From Mucilaginibacter galii (GTDB lineage Bacteria > Bacteroidota > Bacteroidia > Sphingobacteriales > Sphingobacteriaceae), in assembly GCF_014635825.1 (NCBI RefSeq), contig NZ_BMDO01000001.1, positions 496,001 through 560,000 on the forward strand: a stretch of DNA of 64,000 nucleotides, in the 5' to 3' direction. How positions within the stretch are numbered: the stretch's first letter is position 1; the number at the start of each line of letters is the position of its first letter. Under the pieces are notes generated by a model that saw nothing but the letters and a program-made list of their open reading frames with translations, was not told the DNA's origin and did not search any database. This document shows positions 55,241-64,000 of the stretch, piece by piece. The position numbers were made by a program, and so were the translations under genes.

Positions 55241-55362
55241 ATAGTCTCAAATGTATGTGCATTAACCTCGCTAAACAACATCGGTTTGGTTATTTGTACA
55301 ATACCTGATAATTATATGATATTTACCCTGAACATTTACACGAGCTTTACAGTTGAGCTATC

Positions 55363-56061
55363 ATGAGCATAAATTCTAACTATATTAACCTGGAAGTAGC
55401 CGATGGCAGCACTATGCTGGCCTATACCGCTTCGCCAGAAAATATAACTGCCGAAACGCCGGCCATTATTGTATTGCAGGAAGCTTTTGGTGTAAACGGC
55501 CACATCCGCAAAGTGGCCGAACGCTTTGCTGCAGAAGGTTACTTAGCCATTGCACCCGAACTTTTCCACCGCACGGCACCAGAGAGAACCGAAATCAGCT
55601 ACACTGATTTCCCTTCGGCCATGCCGCATATGCAGGCTTTAACGGTTGATGGATTAACGCTTGATGTGCAGGCTGCCTACCAATGGCTTACTCAACAGCC
55701 GGTTAGCAAGGAAAATATTTTTAGTGTAGGCTATTGCCTGGGTGGCAGGGTATCATTTTTAGCTAATGCCGTAGTACCGCTTAAAGCTGCGGCATCTTAT
55801 TACGGTGGCGGCTTAGATGAATTAGCTACACAAGCACCCAATCTTCATGGCCGGCATTTATTTTTTTGGGGAGGCAAAGACCAGCACATTAAGCCCGAAA
55901 ACATCAACACCATTATACAAGCCGTGGAAGATGCCGGCAAGGATTATGTGAACGTTAAGTTCTCTTATGCCGACCATGGCTTTAACTGTGATGAGCGTGC
56001 CAGCTACAATGAAACGGCTTCTAAAGAAGCATGGGCTTTGACCATGGCTTTTCTGAAATAA
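55363..56061 (+). CDS. Dienelactone hydrolase family protein
   Basis: This alpha/beta hydrolase has a Cys-Asp-His triad: Cys125 in GYCLGGR, Asp173 in FFWGGKDQHI, His205 in SYADHGFNC. It also has the Glu40 segment LQEAFGVNGHIR, in 232 residues. In known members it opens lactones in aromatic degradation; no other such genes are nearby, so the substrate is unknown. The stop codon overlaps the start of a family D repeat. Confidence 0.93.
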   Translation: MSINSNYINLEVADGSTMLAYTASPENITAETPAIIVLQEAFGVNGHIRKVAERFAAEGYLAIAPELFHRTAPERTEISYTDFPSAMPHMQALTVDGLTLDVQAAYQWLTQQPVSKENIFSVGYCLGGRVSFLANAVVPLKAAASYYGGGLDELATQAPNLHGRHLFFWGGKDQHIKPENINTIIQAVEDAGKDYVNVKFSYADHGFNCDERASYNETASKEAWALTMAFLK

Positions 56062-56095
56062 GCCCCTCCCAAACCCTCCCCGGGAGGGAGGGCTT
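56060..56095. repeat. Family D repeat overlapping a stop codon
   Basis: AAGCCCCTCCCAAACCCTCC then CCGGGAGGGAGGGCTT. It begins in the TAA of the dienelactone hydrolase gene. Confidence 0.75.
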
Positions 56096-56109
56096 AAAAG
56101 TTTATTCAA

Positions 56110-56146
56110 AAGTCTTCTCCTCCCGGGGGGAGATTTAGAGGGGGTT
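56110..56146. repeat. Degenerate family D copy
   Basis: AAGTCTTCTCCTCCCGGGGG then GAGATTTAGAGGGGGTT; it ends 3 bp before the antiporter start codon. Confidence 0.55.
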
Positions 56147-56149
56147 ATA

Positions 56150-57346
56150 TTGAGTACTTACACCACATTAATTGTCCTGAGCGGACTGGTCATATTTTCG
56201 TACCTGTTCGATTTAATTGCGGGTAAAACCAAGATACCTTCGGTACTGCTGCTGCTGTTTTTAGGAGTTGGTATTAAACAGGTAGTGGAGTATTTTCACA
56301 TTGCCATATTCGATGTATCTACCATACTGCCTACACTGGGTACGCTGGGGCTAATCCTTATTGTATTAGAAGGAGCCCTAGAGCTTAAATACACGCCCGC
56401 TAAAAACTCAGTTATTAAGCGTTCCTTTTTTTCGGCACTGGTCATTTTACTCTGTACCACCTTTTGCATTTCATGGCTATTGTGGCAGTTGAGCGGTGCC
56501 GATTATTACCGCTGCTTTGCCAACGCCATCCCCTTTTGTGTGGTAAGTTCGGCCATTGCCATACCGTCGGCCTCCACTATTGATAAGCATAAGAAGGAGT
56601 TTATTATTTACGAGTCGTCGTTTTCGGATATCCTCACGGTTATACTGTTCAATTTTATTTTGAACAATAAGCACATTAATGTGGGCTCGTTTGCCAAGCT
56701 GAGTGCCGAGTTGTTTACCATACTGGCTTTTGCTTTGGGGGCCTGCCTGTTGCTGCTTTACTTGATAGGACGTATAACGCATCACGTTAAATTCTTCCTT
56801 ATTATAGCGCTCCTGATCCTGGTTTATGCCATAGGGCAGTCGTATCACCTCTCGTCGCTTATTATTGTGCTGGCACTGGGTTTATTCCTCAATAACGCCG
56901 ATCAAATTAAGCTGCCCTGGTTTCGTAAATATTTTATTTACCACGGCCTAAACTTAGACCTAAAACAACTCTTACAACTATCGGCCGAAAGCGCTTTCCT
57001 GATGCGTACATTCTTCTTTATCATATTCGGCTTCACCATGAATATTGAGCAATTGCAAAAATGGTCGGTGTTAATTGTAGGCGGGTTAATTTTGTTAGCC
57101 ATTTACCTCATCCGTTTTGTTTACATTAAAGCAGTATCTAAAACCGACTTAATGCCCGAACTGGTTATTGTCCCGCGCGGATTAATTAGCGTGCTGCTCT
57201 ATTACAACCTGCCGCCAGCATTACGCCTACCCGGTGTAGAAACCAGTTTGCTATTCGTTGTTATTTTAGCCACCAGTATTATTATGAGTATTGGATTGTT
57301 CTTTTATAACCGCCGAAGCAACGGTAAAGAATTTGAAAACGTGTAA
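56150..57346 (+). CDS. Cation:proton antiporter-like membrane protein
   Basis: This 398-residue protein has about 12 membrane helices with a CPA1-like layout (SYLFDLIAGKTKIPSVLLLLFLGVG at the start, TLGLILIVLEGALELKY, IPFCVVSSAIAIPSAS, ESSFSDILTVILFNFIL). It lacks the C-terminal regulatory domain of longer members. The start is TTG at 56150; no in-frame ATG fits. The ion specificity is unknown. Confidence 0.85.
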   Translation: MSTYTTLIVLSGLVIFSYLFDLIAGKTKIPSVLLLLFLGVGIKQVVEYFHIAIFDVSTILPTLGTLGLILIVLEGALELKYTPAKNSVIKRSFFSALVILLCTTFCISWLLWQLSGADYYRCFANAIPFCVVSSAIAIPSASTIDKHKKEFIIYESSFSDILTVILFNFILNNKHINVGSFAKLSAELFTILAFALGACLLLLYLIGRITHHVKFFLIIALLILVYAIGQSYHLSSLIIVLALGLFLNNADQIKLPWFRKYFIYHGLNLDLKQLLQLSAESAFLMRTFFFIIFGFTMNIEQLQKWSVLIVGGLILLAIYLIRFVYIKAVSKTDLMPELVIVPRGLISVLLYYNLPPALRLPGVETSLLFVVILATSIIMSIGLFFYNRRSNGKEFENV

Positions 57347-57364
57347 GAATTATTGCGAAAAAAA

Positions 57365-57459
57365 ATGTCATTTCGAATGATAAGAAGAAATCCTGTTACG
57401 CCTTGCATCATTTAAAAACAGGGCTAAACAAAATCTCTCACTATCGTTCGAGATGACAT
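57365..57459. repeat. Intergenic palindromic repeat, family B
   Basis: TGTCATTTCGAATGATAAGA at the left is mirrored by CTATCGTTCGAGATGACA at the right; inner CCTGTT/AACAGG. Compare 11498-11590. Confidence 0.8.
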
Positions 57460-57492
57460 TAAAGGTTATTTTAAACCCTCTTACAGCGGTTC

Positions 57493-59343
57493 TTACTTAG
57501 ACCACAAATTATTTTTAGGGGTGGCATCTACAAATATGCCACCGTCAAGTGTAATATCCTTTACCTCTTTACCAGCTTTTAGTTTCACCGCTATTTGCTT
57601 CTGATCTTTTTCCCAAACTGCAGGGGTTTGATGAAAAGTACCGGTAGTACCATCGGCATAGGTAACGTTTACGTTAAACGGAACAGCAAAGCCACCAGTG
57701 TTTTTGATGTTTAAGGTATAATTGCTACCCGAGTTTTCAACCTTTGTCAACTCCAGATCAATGTATGATGGGGTGTAAAACCAGTTATTGAAAAACCAGT
57801 TCAAATCTTTACCCGAGCCACTGTTCATCGAGTTAAAATAATCCCATGGAATAGGGTGTTTACCATTCCAGTTGTCCATGTAGGTATGCAAGGCTTTTAT
57901 GAACAGTTCGTCGCCTAAAAGATCTTTCAGCGCCAGGTAGCTTAATGATGGCTTGCCGTAAGAGTTATTACCCGCACCATAAGTTACCTCGGGCGATGGT
58001 GTAATGATAGGCATTTCGCGGTCGTGCGATGATTTGATCCATCCGTTAACCCTAAACTGCTTGTAAAATTCATCAGCCGCTTTTTGTCCTTTTTCTTCAA
58101 TACCAATAAGGTACTCGAAGGTAGTAGCCCAACCTTCATCCATAAAGGCATAACGGCTTTCGTTTATACCCATGTAAAACGGAAAATAGGTATGCGCTTG
58201 TTCGTGATCTTGCACTAACTGTGCAAAGCCTAAATTTTCTTCATGGCTATCGTTGATCATCATTGGGTATTCCATATCGGCAAAACCCTGGAAAGCGGTC
58301 GATTTTTCGAAAGGATAAGGTACGCCCGGCCATTTGGTAGAGAAGTAACGTAAAGAGTTACGGCCAAACTGCACCGAGTGATGAAAATCCTGAGAAGCAT
58401 CGGGGTATGCGGCCTGCATGCTCACACGGCGATTAGTTTTATCATCTACCACTACACTTGCCGCATCCCAGTTATAATGATTGCTCACGCCCACGGTCAT
58501 GTCGCTAATATTGGCAGCGGTCCAGGTCCAGGTATTGGTAGCATTTTGTGCAGTGATGCTGTTATTGGCCAGGTCTTGCGGCGTGGCAATATTCACGGTC
58601 GAATCGCTGGTCATGGATGCCTCCAGTTTTTTGGCAGCCTCAGGTTGCAGCACGGCCGATGGATTACGCAAGGTACCGGTAGACCATACGATGTAGTTTT
58701 TAGGTACGGTAACGTTCAGCGTATAATCGTTAAAGTCGTTATAAAACTCTAAACCACCGGTATGCGGCTGCGTATCCCAGCCTTTGTAATCGTCATAAAC
58801 CGATACCCTTGGGTAGAAATAGGCTAAAAAGAAGGTGGTCGGATCAATGATTCCGTCGCGGCCCGGGCTTTTGGAAAGCTGGTAATGCCACTTGATGTTC
58901 AGCTTTACCGAATCGTGCGGCATCAGCGGTTTGGCCAGCGTAATCAATTGATTAGTGGTGGTAGCCGTGGCGTTATCCCAAGCTATTTTAGCGCCGTTGG
59001 CCTGAATGTCATCAACCTGTATAGCATCTTCTTTTTTACCGTTACGGCCCGCAGCATGCACGTTGGCAATCAATTTCATGTTCAGGTTAGGCAAAGCATC
59101 GGGGCTGTTGTTTACATAAACAATTTCCTCCACGCCATTAATAAGATTGTTTGGCGGAGCCATGCTCACCGAAATGGTATACCGTGCACGGTTTTGCCAA
59201 TATTTTTTACCCGGCTTGCCGTTACCGGCGCGGGTGCCTTTTTGAAATGCAGCCTGCACTTCGGGCGGCATGGTAAGGGTTTGTGCGCCGGCCTGCAAAG
59301 CGAAAATGCCTAGGCAGGCCGAGAATAATATGGATTTGAACAT
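57493..59343 (-). CDS. Secreted M1-family metallopeptidase
   Basis: This 616-residue zinc peptidase has a signal peptide (to about QAGAQ), an N-terminal beta domain, the substrate-binding GFADMEYPMM (GAMEN-like) and the zinc site His380-Glu-Gln-Ala-His384 with Glu403 18 residues on (DEGWATTFE). A C-terminal beta domain follows. It is a second M1 protein besides the fusion at 43927 and shares little beyond the catalytic core. A family B repeat follows the stop. Confidence 0.94.
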   Translation of the reverse strand: MFKSILFSACLGIFALQAGAQTLTMPPEVQAAFQKGTRAGNGKPGKKYWQNRARYTISVSMAPPNNLINGVEEIVYVNNSPDALPNLNMKLIANVHAAGRNGKKEDAIQVDDIQANGAKIAWDNATATTTNQLITLAKPLMPHDSVKLNIKWHYQLSKSPGRDGIIDPTTFFLAYFYPRVSVYDDYKGWDTQPHTGGLEFYNDFNDYTLNVTVPKNYIVWSTGTLRNPSAVLQPEAAKKLEASMTSDSTVNIATPQDLANNSITAQNATNTWTWTAANISDMTVGVSNHYNWDAASVVVDDKTNRRVSMQAAYPDASQDFHHSVQFGRNSLRYFSTKWPGVPYPFEKSTAFQGFADMEYPMMINDSHEENLGFAQLVQDHEQAHTYFPFYMGINESRYAFMDEGWATTFEYLIGIEEKGQKAADEFYKQFRVNGWIKSSHDREMPIITPSPEVTYGAGNNSYGKPSLSYLALKDLLGDELFIKALHTYMDNWNGKHPIPWDYFNSMNSGSGKDLNWFFNNWFYTPSYIDLELTKVENSGSNYTLNIKNTGGFAVPFNVNVTYADGTTGTFHQTPAVWEKDQKQIAVKLKAGKEVKDITLDGGIFVDATPKNNLWSK

Positions 59344-59404
59344 TAGCTTATTGTTAAGCTGCGAATATAAAAAACAATAGCTTTAGGCTGTAATAAGCCT
59401 GCAA

Positions 59405-59614
59405 TTAGTATTTACCCATTGTGCATTTTCTGCTTCTGTTACGCTGTATTTTTACAAGTGCCATCAATTCAAGCGTGAGGCCTAGCCCGGTCATAAATCC
59501 TTTAACAAAATCGGGCATCAGAAAGTGCTTACTAATTATAGGCATGGTAGTAGTCATGAGTAAACCGGCAATCAGCAAGATCAAAGCCGGTTTTGGAATA
59601 GTGTTGAGTTTCAT
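59405..59614 (-). CDS. Small membrane protein in sigma operon
   Basis: This 69-residue protein has two hydrophobic segments (PALILLIAGLLMTTTMPII and FMTGLGLTLELMALV) and a basic tail (RNRSRKC). It lies 2 bp after the membrane protein gene and closes the ECF operon. I do not recognise the family. Confidence 0.7.
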   Translation of the reverse strand: MKLNTIPKPALILLIAGLLMTTTMPIISKHFLMPDFVKGFMTGLGLTLELMALVKIQRNRSRKCTMGKY

Positions 59615-59616
59615 TT

Positions 59617-60201
59617 TTATTTGAGTTGATTAGAAATATTTTCGAGTCGTTGCCGCATAGTATTTAATTTGTCCTGATCCTTTTTGAAAGAGCGCGGGCG
59701 CACCACAAACCACATTATGGCCATATAAACCAAAAACGCGCTATAAACACCTCCCATCCATAACCAGTGCTTAACCAAAGGCTCGTACATATAGAGCATC
59801 CAGCCAACCAGGCAAAGCACAACAATAACCACCATGGTTTTTTTGTAATAATAAACCTGGTTTTGACGGGTTATCTCAATAAAAGCTACAAAATCAAGAT
59901 TGCTGCAATCATCTAACCGGTAAAAACGTTTAAGCGAACGGGCGTTTGTTGCCGCTATCAGCACACCCGATAAGGCCATTAATAAGCCCCCTATATAGGT
60001 GCTTATATATTCAGTATGCCCGGTAAAAAGCGCGCTAACCAAAAAAGCGGAAAGCGATAATGACGATATAATCATCAGCCACTTGTTCCGCAGTTTTTGG
60101 CCACGAAATTTCCTGATCATTTGCAACATCTCCTGCGATGAAGGCAAAGCATCTGTTTTTGCAGTGTGCCATATGGCTTTCAAATCATCTAAATTGTCCA
60201 T
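59617..60201 (-). CDS. Membrane protein downstream of ECF sigma factor (possible anti-sigma)
   Basis: This 194-residue protein has an N-terminal cytosolic segment of about 40 residues (DNLDDLKAIWHTAKTDALPSSQEMLQMIRKFRGQKLRNK) and four hydrophobic helices (LMIISSLSLSAFLVSALF, ISTYIGGLLMALSGVLIAA, MVVIVVLCLVGWMLYMY, WMGGVYSAFLVYMAIMWFVV). The start overlaps the sigma gene by 17 bp, which implies coupled translation. In this position membrane anti-sigma factors are usual, but no anti-sigma motif is evident. Confidence 0.8.
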   Translation of the reverse strand: MDNLDDLKAIWHTAKTDALPSSQEMLQMIRKFRGQKLRNKWLMIISSLSLSAFLVSALFTGHTEYISTYIGGLLMALSGVLIAATNARSLKRFYRLDDCSNLDFVAFIEITRQNQVYYYKKTMVVIVVLCLVGWMLYMYEPLVKHWLWMGGVYSAFLVYMAIMWFVVRPRSFKKDQDKLNTMRQRLENISNQLK

Positions 60202-60664
60202 ATGCTTTAAATTTTTGAGCCAGTTTTTCTTTAACGCGATGCACCTTTACCCTTACATTACCACTGCTCAATCCTACCACTTCGGCAATTTGCGCCTGGG
60301 GCAAGCCTTCCAGTTCGAGCGATATGATGATGCGCTCGGTTTCTTCCAGTTCGGCAATGCATCGGTACAAAAAAGCCAATTTCTCCTCGGGCGATTCCTC
60401 CACCGTTTCGGCTATATCAAAAGGCAGTTCGGCAGCGGGCATACGTTTGGCTACCTCTATGGCGCGTAAACAATGGTTGGTAGCTATCCTAAATATCCAG
60501 GTGCTCACCTGCGCCTGGTTACGAAAGCCATCCAGATTTTTCCATACTGATATAAAAGTTTCCTGCACCAGATCTTTAGCCTGATCGGCATCATTGGTAT
60601 AGCCCAAACACACCCTGAATATTTGGGGCGCATAACGGTTATATAAATCTTCAAAATGGGTCAT
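60185..60664 (-). CDS. ECF-type RNA polymerase sigma factor
   Basis: This 159-residue sigma-70-family factor has region 2 (FEDLYNRYAPQIFRVCLGYTNDADQAKDLVQETFISVWKNLDGFRNQAQVSTWIFRIATNHCLRAI), a short linker, and region 4 (RCIAELEETERIIISLELEGLPQAQIAEVVGLSSGNVRVKVHRVKEKL) with the recognition helix. It heads a three-gene operon with two membrane proteins. Confidence 0.95.
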   Translation of the reverse strand: MTHFEDLYNRYAPQIFRVCLGYTNDADQAKDLVQETFISVWKNLDGFRNQAQVSTWIFRIATNHCLRAIEVAKRMPAAELPFDIAETVEESPEEKLAFLYRCIAELEETERIIISLELEGLPQAQIAEVVGLSSGNVRVKVHRVKEKLAQKFKAYGQFR

Positions 60665-60978
60665 GCCGGCAGTGCAGGTATGTATTTGTTTTATGCCGGT
60701 TTAGATACGGGGGATTGTGGAATGTTACAGGTTAATCAAGAATGTTTTTTGAGAAATCTTAGTGATATATAAATTTGCTATTCACGACTTTTAGCCCGAT
60801 CAGGCCTTGCAAATAACTCAACAAAAATTAGCGATGTTGTTCTTCTAATTGCAGTAATACCGCCTTAAATTCTTTAGGAGCAGTAACATTGACTCACTGG
60901 CTAATATGAAGTTTGTTCAATGGCAACTTACAGATATTGATTCAGTTATGGCTATCAAATTTCCTTCGTGTTAGATTT
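60665..60978. other. Non-coding stretch with a possible gene remnant
   Basis: At 60828-60893 the minus strand reads VNVTAPKEFKAVLLQLEEQHR then stop, which has the character of a protein C-terminus. Upstream it is broken by in-frame stops. Otherwise nothing is recognised. Confidence 0.25.
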
Positions 60979-61416
60979 TTATTTTCCGTTAAGATTAATT
61001 GTAAATTTTTCGGAAAATACAACTTTGTTCGCTGTGGTTGGAGATTCACCATAAGTAAGTTTTAAACGGAAAGGCTCTTTGTCTCCAACGTAATCTGCAG
61101 GTATAGCGTTTACACGATACTCGTGATTTGACACCTTGGCCGATATTTTTTGAAGTACCGCGGCTTGCTGTGGTGCAGTAGATATGATGTCAAGAACAAT
61201 CTCCTGCCACCTACCGTCAATATACGATTCAAGGCTTGCGTAGTAATAAACAACTTTAGGGCTTGATACTGTATACTTAATACTATTTCCCTTTGCAAAT
61301 ACAGGTCCGTTTAATAGCTTAATTGAAACAGGCTGTGCTTTACACGAAGAAAATATTAACGTTATAAATAAAAATATAAGAACTTTAAAAGAAGCTCTAT
61401 TTATCGCTTTGTCCAT
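60979..61416 (-). CDS. Small lipoprotein overlapping the Tlde1-like gene (immunity candidate)
   Basis: This 145-residue protein has a lipoprotein signal (ASFKVLIFLFITLIFSSCKAQ, lipidated Cys) and a short beta-rich body (VSIKLLNGPVFAKGNSIKYTVSS...RLKLTYGESPTTANKVVFSEKFTINL). I chose ATG 61416 because it begins the signal; the frame extends to 61446. Its first 20 bp overlap the end of the L,D-transpeptidase-like gene, so the two are cotranscribed. A periplasm-facing immunity protein is an attractive guess. Confidence 0.75.
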   Translation of the reverse strand: MDKAINRASFKVLIFLFITLIFSSCKAQPVSIKLLNGPVFAKGNSIKYTVSSPKVVYYYASLESYIDGRWQEIVLDIISTAPQQAAVLQKISAKVSNHEYRVNAIPADYVGDKEPFRLKLTYGESPTTANKVVFSEKFTINLNGK

Positions 61417-62035
61417 ATGTGCTTGTATTGTTATCTTTATAATCAACCATGAATGCCACTTTTGTAAATGATTGACGTGCCTTAATCAGCATATCGAAAA
61501 CCATAGAACTGGTTTCTATACATCCGTGCGAATAACCTTTGTGCGAATCGTGCAAGTAAAAATTATTTCGTCCAAAAGTTTGAGTACTTCTATCGGCAAA
61601 CAACCTTGCCCGCGTATTTCCCCAACCCGGATAAATGATTGATTGGCCCTTACTGTTAAGGGTAAATGCAGGGATTTTTTCTATACCGCCTGCCGAACTG
61701 GGCACAAGAGCACCTGAAGCCTTGTCACTTTTTGCTATCCGTGCCGGATTAGGTAATAAAAAAATCCAATACTTTCCTTCAGGTACCGGACCTTTGTCTT
61801 TTGTTTGAACAAAGCTGGAATTTTGAAACTTTGGCAATCCTGAAGAAGCTTTATATTTGGCAACAGGAGAACCCGACTGGCCGTAAGCCCCACTAAAACA
61901 ATAAACAAATTGACCATCATACTTAAACCAAATAGAGGCATTATCCTGAAACAGATCCTCCATGCCGTAAGAATGAGGGTTCGTACCTAAAATAGCATTT
62001 AAGTTACGGCTCTCTAAATCGGTCAATTCTTCCAT
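61397..62035 (-). CDS. Tlde1 (DUF2778)/L,D-transpeptidase-like protein
   Basis: This 212-residue protein resembles the DUF2778/Tlde1 group, whose members attack or exchange peptidoglycan cross-links in rivals. It shows WFKYDGQFVYCFSG, the loop KGPVPEGKYWI (82-90), and the catalytic LHD (His162) and SHGC (169-172, Cys172 nucleophile), as in the L,D-transpeptidase fold. It has no signal peptide, unlike housekeeping L,D-transpeptidases. The next gene encodes a lipoprotein that overlaps it by 20 bp. No type VI genes are in the window. Confidence 0.8.
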   Translation of the reverse strand: MEELTDLESRNLNAILGTNPHSYGMEDLFQDNASIWFKYDGQFVYCFSGAYGQSGSPVAKYKASSGLPKFQNSSFVQTKDKGPVPEGKYWIFLLPNPARIAKSDKASGALVPSSAGGIEKIPAFTLNSKGQSIIYPGWGNTRARLFADRSTQTFGRNNFYLHDSHKGYSHGCIETSSMVFDMLIKARQSFTKVAFMVDYKDNNTSTYGQSDK

Positions 62036-62280
62036 AAAATTTGATTTAAGTAACTGGTGGTATGTATTATATAACTTATATCAAAGTATAATGTTTGCAG
62101 AAAATCCCTTCTAATCAGGCTTAAGTTTATTCCTTGCTATGCACTATTTCCTACAGCTCATTACGCCAGCATATGTTAACATTGCATTCTTTCCACACCT
62201 TATTATAGCGAAAAAGAAGCTTCTGATCATTGCTTTCTAATTCACTAAATCACTATTTCGCTCCTTCACTCATTAGCTAA

Positions 62281-64000
<1,720 letters not shown>

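Overview
The window is chromosomal DNA of a Bacteroidota bacterium, most likely Sphingobacteriaceae (Mucilaginibacter/Pedobacter-like). The reasons are: promoters of the TTG/TTTG-N18-20-TAnnTTTG type, almost no Shine-Dalgarno sequences, type IX secretion/gliding genes of the GldK/GldN type, lipoproteins with short N-terminal lipoboxes, a DUF4230 protein, an ABC-permease/M1-peptidase fusion, and dimeric-type GlyRS. No ribosomal RNA operon, prophage, insertion sequence or CRISPR array is visible. This is core chromosome with a few accessory insertions.

Layout. 1-9 kb: the 5' part of a TPR sensor kinase, an aldo/keto reductase, guaB with an operator-like promoter, a type-B carboxylesterase, a LOG-family nucleotide hydrolase, a small divergent HTH cluster, and trxB. 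9-19 kb: secreted or surface hydrolases (GH20 hexosaminidase with a PA14-like tail, a two-subunit M16 peptidase pair, an M14 carboxypeptidase) separated by dense palindromic intergenic repeats. 19-25 kb: an AT-rich orphan PD-(D/E)XK nuclease, cca, a pRiA4b ORF-3-like protein, miaA and rmlD. 25-28 kb: gldK/gldJ-like and gldN. 28.6-43.8 kb, all on the minus strand: the ancient translation/transcription block tRNA-Thr, tRNA-Tyr, tRNA-Gly, tRNA-Thr, tuf, tRNA-Trp, secE, nusG, rplKAJL, rpoBC, preceded by rpsU-xer-hpf. 43.9-64 kb: an ABC transporter with a permease-M1 peptidase fusion, apt, glyS, a lipoprotein, an AI-2E transporter, DUF4230, OsmC, an old yellow enzyme, a dienelactone hydrolase, an antiporter, an M1 peptidase, an ECF sigma factor operon, a Tlde1/L,D-transpeptidase-like protein with an overlapping lipoprotein gene, and the 5' part of ligA.

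Four families of imperfect palindromic intergenic repeats recur across the window. Family A is TGTCA...GAGCTTGTCGAAG...CTTCGACA...TGACA. Family B is TGTCAT(C/T)TCGAA...TTCGAGATGACA. Family C is CGTCATTGCGAGGTACGAAGCAA and its inverse. Family D is AAGCCCTCCC...GGGAGGG. They lie at gene ends, often touching stop codons, and some family D copies look as if they serve as terminators.

The most interesting items are: the Tlde1-like protein overlapping a lipoprotein gene (a candidate toxin-immunity pair), rpsU with a rare Shine-Dalgarno sequence in a phylum that largely ignores them, the paired palindromes around the guaB -33 box, the gldK-gldN adjacency without gldL/gldM, and the repeat families.
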